Positions 63,392-64,000 of a stretch of DNA of 64,000 nt are shown here, one piece after another. Both the position numbers and the translations under genes were made by a program. The stretch covers positions 124,001 through 188,000 of the forward strand of contig CAVWXY010000008.1 in assembly GCA_963758945.1 (NCBI GenBank). The letters are read 5' to 3'. Below the pieces are notes generated by a model. That model saw nothing but the letters and a program-made list of their open reading frames with translations, was not told where the DNA came from and made no database searches. The stretch's first letter is position 1, and each line of letters starts with the position of its first letter. The stretch comes from VAZQ01 sp963758945. Its GTDB lineage: Bacteria; Pseudomonadota; Alphaproteobacteria; Rhizobiales; Xanthobacteraceae.

Positions 63392-64000
63392 TCAAACCCG
63401 CGGCGGCCAGCGGCGCATGATCACGCCTTCGATGACGGCGAACAAGTCGTTGACCACGAAGCCGAACAGACCGACCAGCACGAGCAGCGCATAAACCTCG
63501 CTCGACTGATAATTGCGTTGCGACCGGATCATCAGCGCGCCGACGCCGGAAAGCGAGGTCAGCATTTCGACCAGCAGTGTCACCACGATGGCGAGCGGGA
63601 TCGCGATGCGAATGCCGACCAGCAGCGACGGCACGACGGCGGGAAGGACGACCCGCTGCATGCGCTGCCAGGCGGTCAGGCGGAACGAGCGCGCGACGTC
63701 GAGCAGCAGGGGATCGATCTGGCGCACGGCCGTCGTCGCGTTCAACAGGATCGGCCACAGCCCCGACAGCACCACCACGGTCAACTTCATGCTCTGGCTG
63801 TAGCCGATCAGGAGGGTGGCGATCGGCACCGTCACCGGCGGCGGGATGGCGCGCATGAACTCGAGCAGCGGCTGCAGCGCGCGGTCCGCCCGGCGCGAAA
63901 TCCCGACGAGCACGCCCAGCGCGGTCCCGAGGACGATCGCCAGCGCGAGCCCCAGAAGAAAGCTGAAGGTCGTCGCGCCGAAGGCGGCGAGGAGGCGCTC
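63392..64000 (-). CDS. ABC transporter permease (SsuC/TauC/NrtB-like), partial at the right edge
   Basis: The frame is open from base 64000, so the N-terminus lies outside the window; 202 codons are present. The sequence contains the coupling loop DVARSFRLTAWQRMQRVVLPAVVPSLL (the EAA-like motif of the BPD_transp_1 family) and several helices (FLLGLALAIVLGTALGVLVG; VPIATLLIGYSQSMKLTVVV; LFGFVVNDLFAVIEGVIMRRW). This type imports nitrate, sulfonates, taurine or thiamine precursors. It is the most upstream visible gene of a leftward operon with the LLM oxidoreductase and hydrolase. Confidence 0.92.
   Translation of the reverse strand, partial: ERLLAAFGATTFSFLLGLALAIVLGTALGVLVGISRRADRALQPLLEFMRAIPPPVTVPIATLLIGYSQSMKLTVVVLSGLWPILLNATTAVRQIDPLLLDVARSFRLTAWQRMQRVVLPAVVPSLLVGIRIAIPLAIVVTLLVEMLTSLSGVGALMIRSQRNYQSSEVYALLVLVGLFGFVVNDLFAVIEGVIMRRWPPRV

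Overview
The window is a G+C-rich (about two thirds by eye), densely coded stretch of bacterial chromosome. The gene content points to an alphaproteobacterium of the order Hyphomicrobiales, most like soil lineages of the Bradyrhizobium/Xanthobacteraceae type: an ECF sigma/anti-sigma pair, a lone Ku protein, CsbD and tiny membrane peptides, Bug-type tripartite-tricarboxylate receptors, UbiD, an intracellular PHB depolymerase, assimilatory nitrate reductase, a DsbA-NhaA fusion and a xanthine dehydrogenase. This placement is inference from content; I see no rRNA, tRNA, CRISPR array, insertion sequence or replication origin.

Layout. 0-9.7 kb: a partial membrane protein, a CYTH protein, a broken polysaccharide deacetylase, a methyltransferase, a broken exported glycosidase, an ECF sigma/anti-sigma operon with a divergent methyltransferase, a repeat-bearing exported protein, Ku and a LysE exporter. 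10-12 kb: a stress/envelope stretch of very small genes (30-aa and 27-aa membrane peptides, CsbD, a 67-aa membrane protein) with clear hairpin terminators. 12.3-22.7 kb: two overlapping GH13 sugar enzymes (trehalose-synthase-like and alpha-glucosidase-like), a carotenoid oxygenase, a dehalogenase-like hydrolase and the thioredoxin-NhaA fusion. 23.3-24.6 kb: an orphan, frameshifted terminase large subunit. 25.5-36.6 kb: a nitrogen-acquisition zone with an L,D-transpeptidase, assimilatory nitrate reductase and its FAD partner, a cytosine-deaminase-like amidohydrolase with a truncated GntR regulator, a glutathione S-transferase, PHB depolymerase, an isochorismatase-family hydrolase, and an NCS2-type permease behind a textbook sigma-54 promoter. 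36.7-45.1 kb: two divergent, mirror-image cassettes (CoA ligase or UbiD decarboxylase, then a Bug receptor, then an FAD aromatic monooxygenase) that look like one aromatic-acid catabolic locus. 45.4-50.7 kb: an iron/polyamine-type ABC importer with two different ATPases, one fused permease and one binding protein, divergent from a zinc alcohol dehydrogenase. 52-64 kb: a multidomain chitinase, gene remnants, xanthine dehydrogenase XdhAB, an ABC-2 exporter, and the start of a sulfonate/nitrate-type import operon with a flavin oxidoreductase and a hydrolase.

The most striking overall property is the number of disrupted genes. At least eleven loci carry frameshifts, an in-frame stop, truncation or internal deletion, while their neighbours are intact. 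The lesions differ in kind: single-base shifts, an apparent 4-base loss that removes an iron-sulfur cysteine of nitrate reductase, a truncated GntR gene, and a flavin oxidoreductase missing most of its middle. Some single-base shifts may be assembly errors; the truncations and deletions look like real decay. I found no convincing wholly new system. The best candidates for new biology are the sigma-factor intergenic inverted repeat, the mirrored aromatic cassettes and the small-peptide genes.
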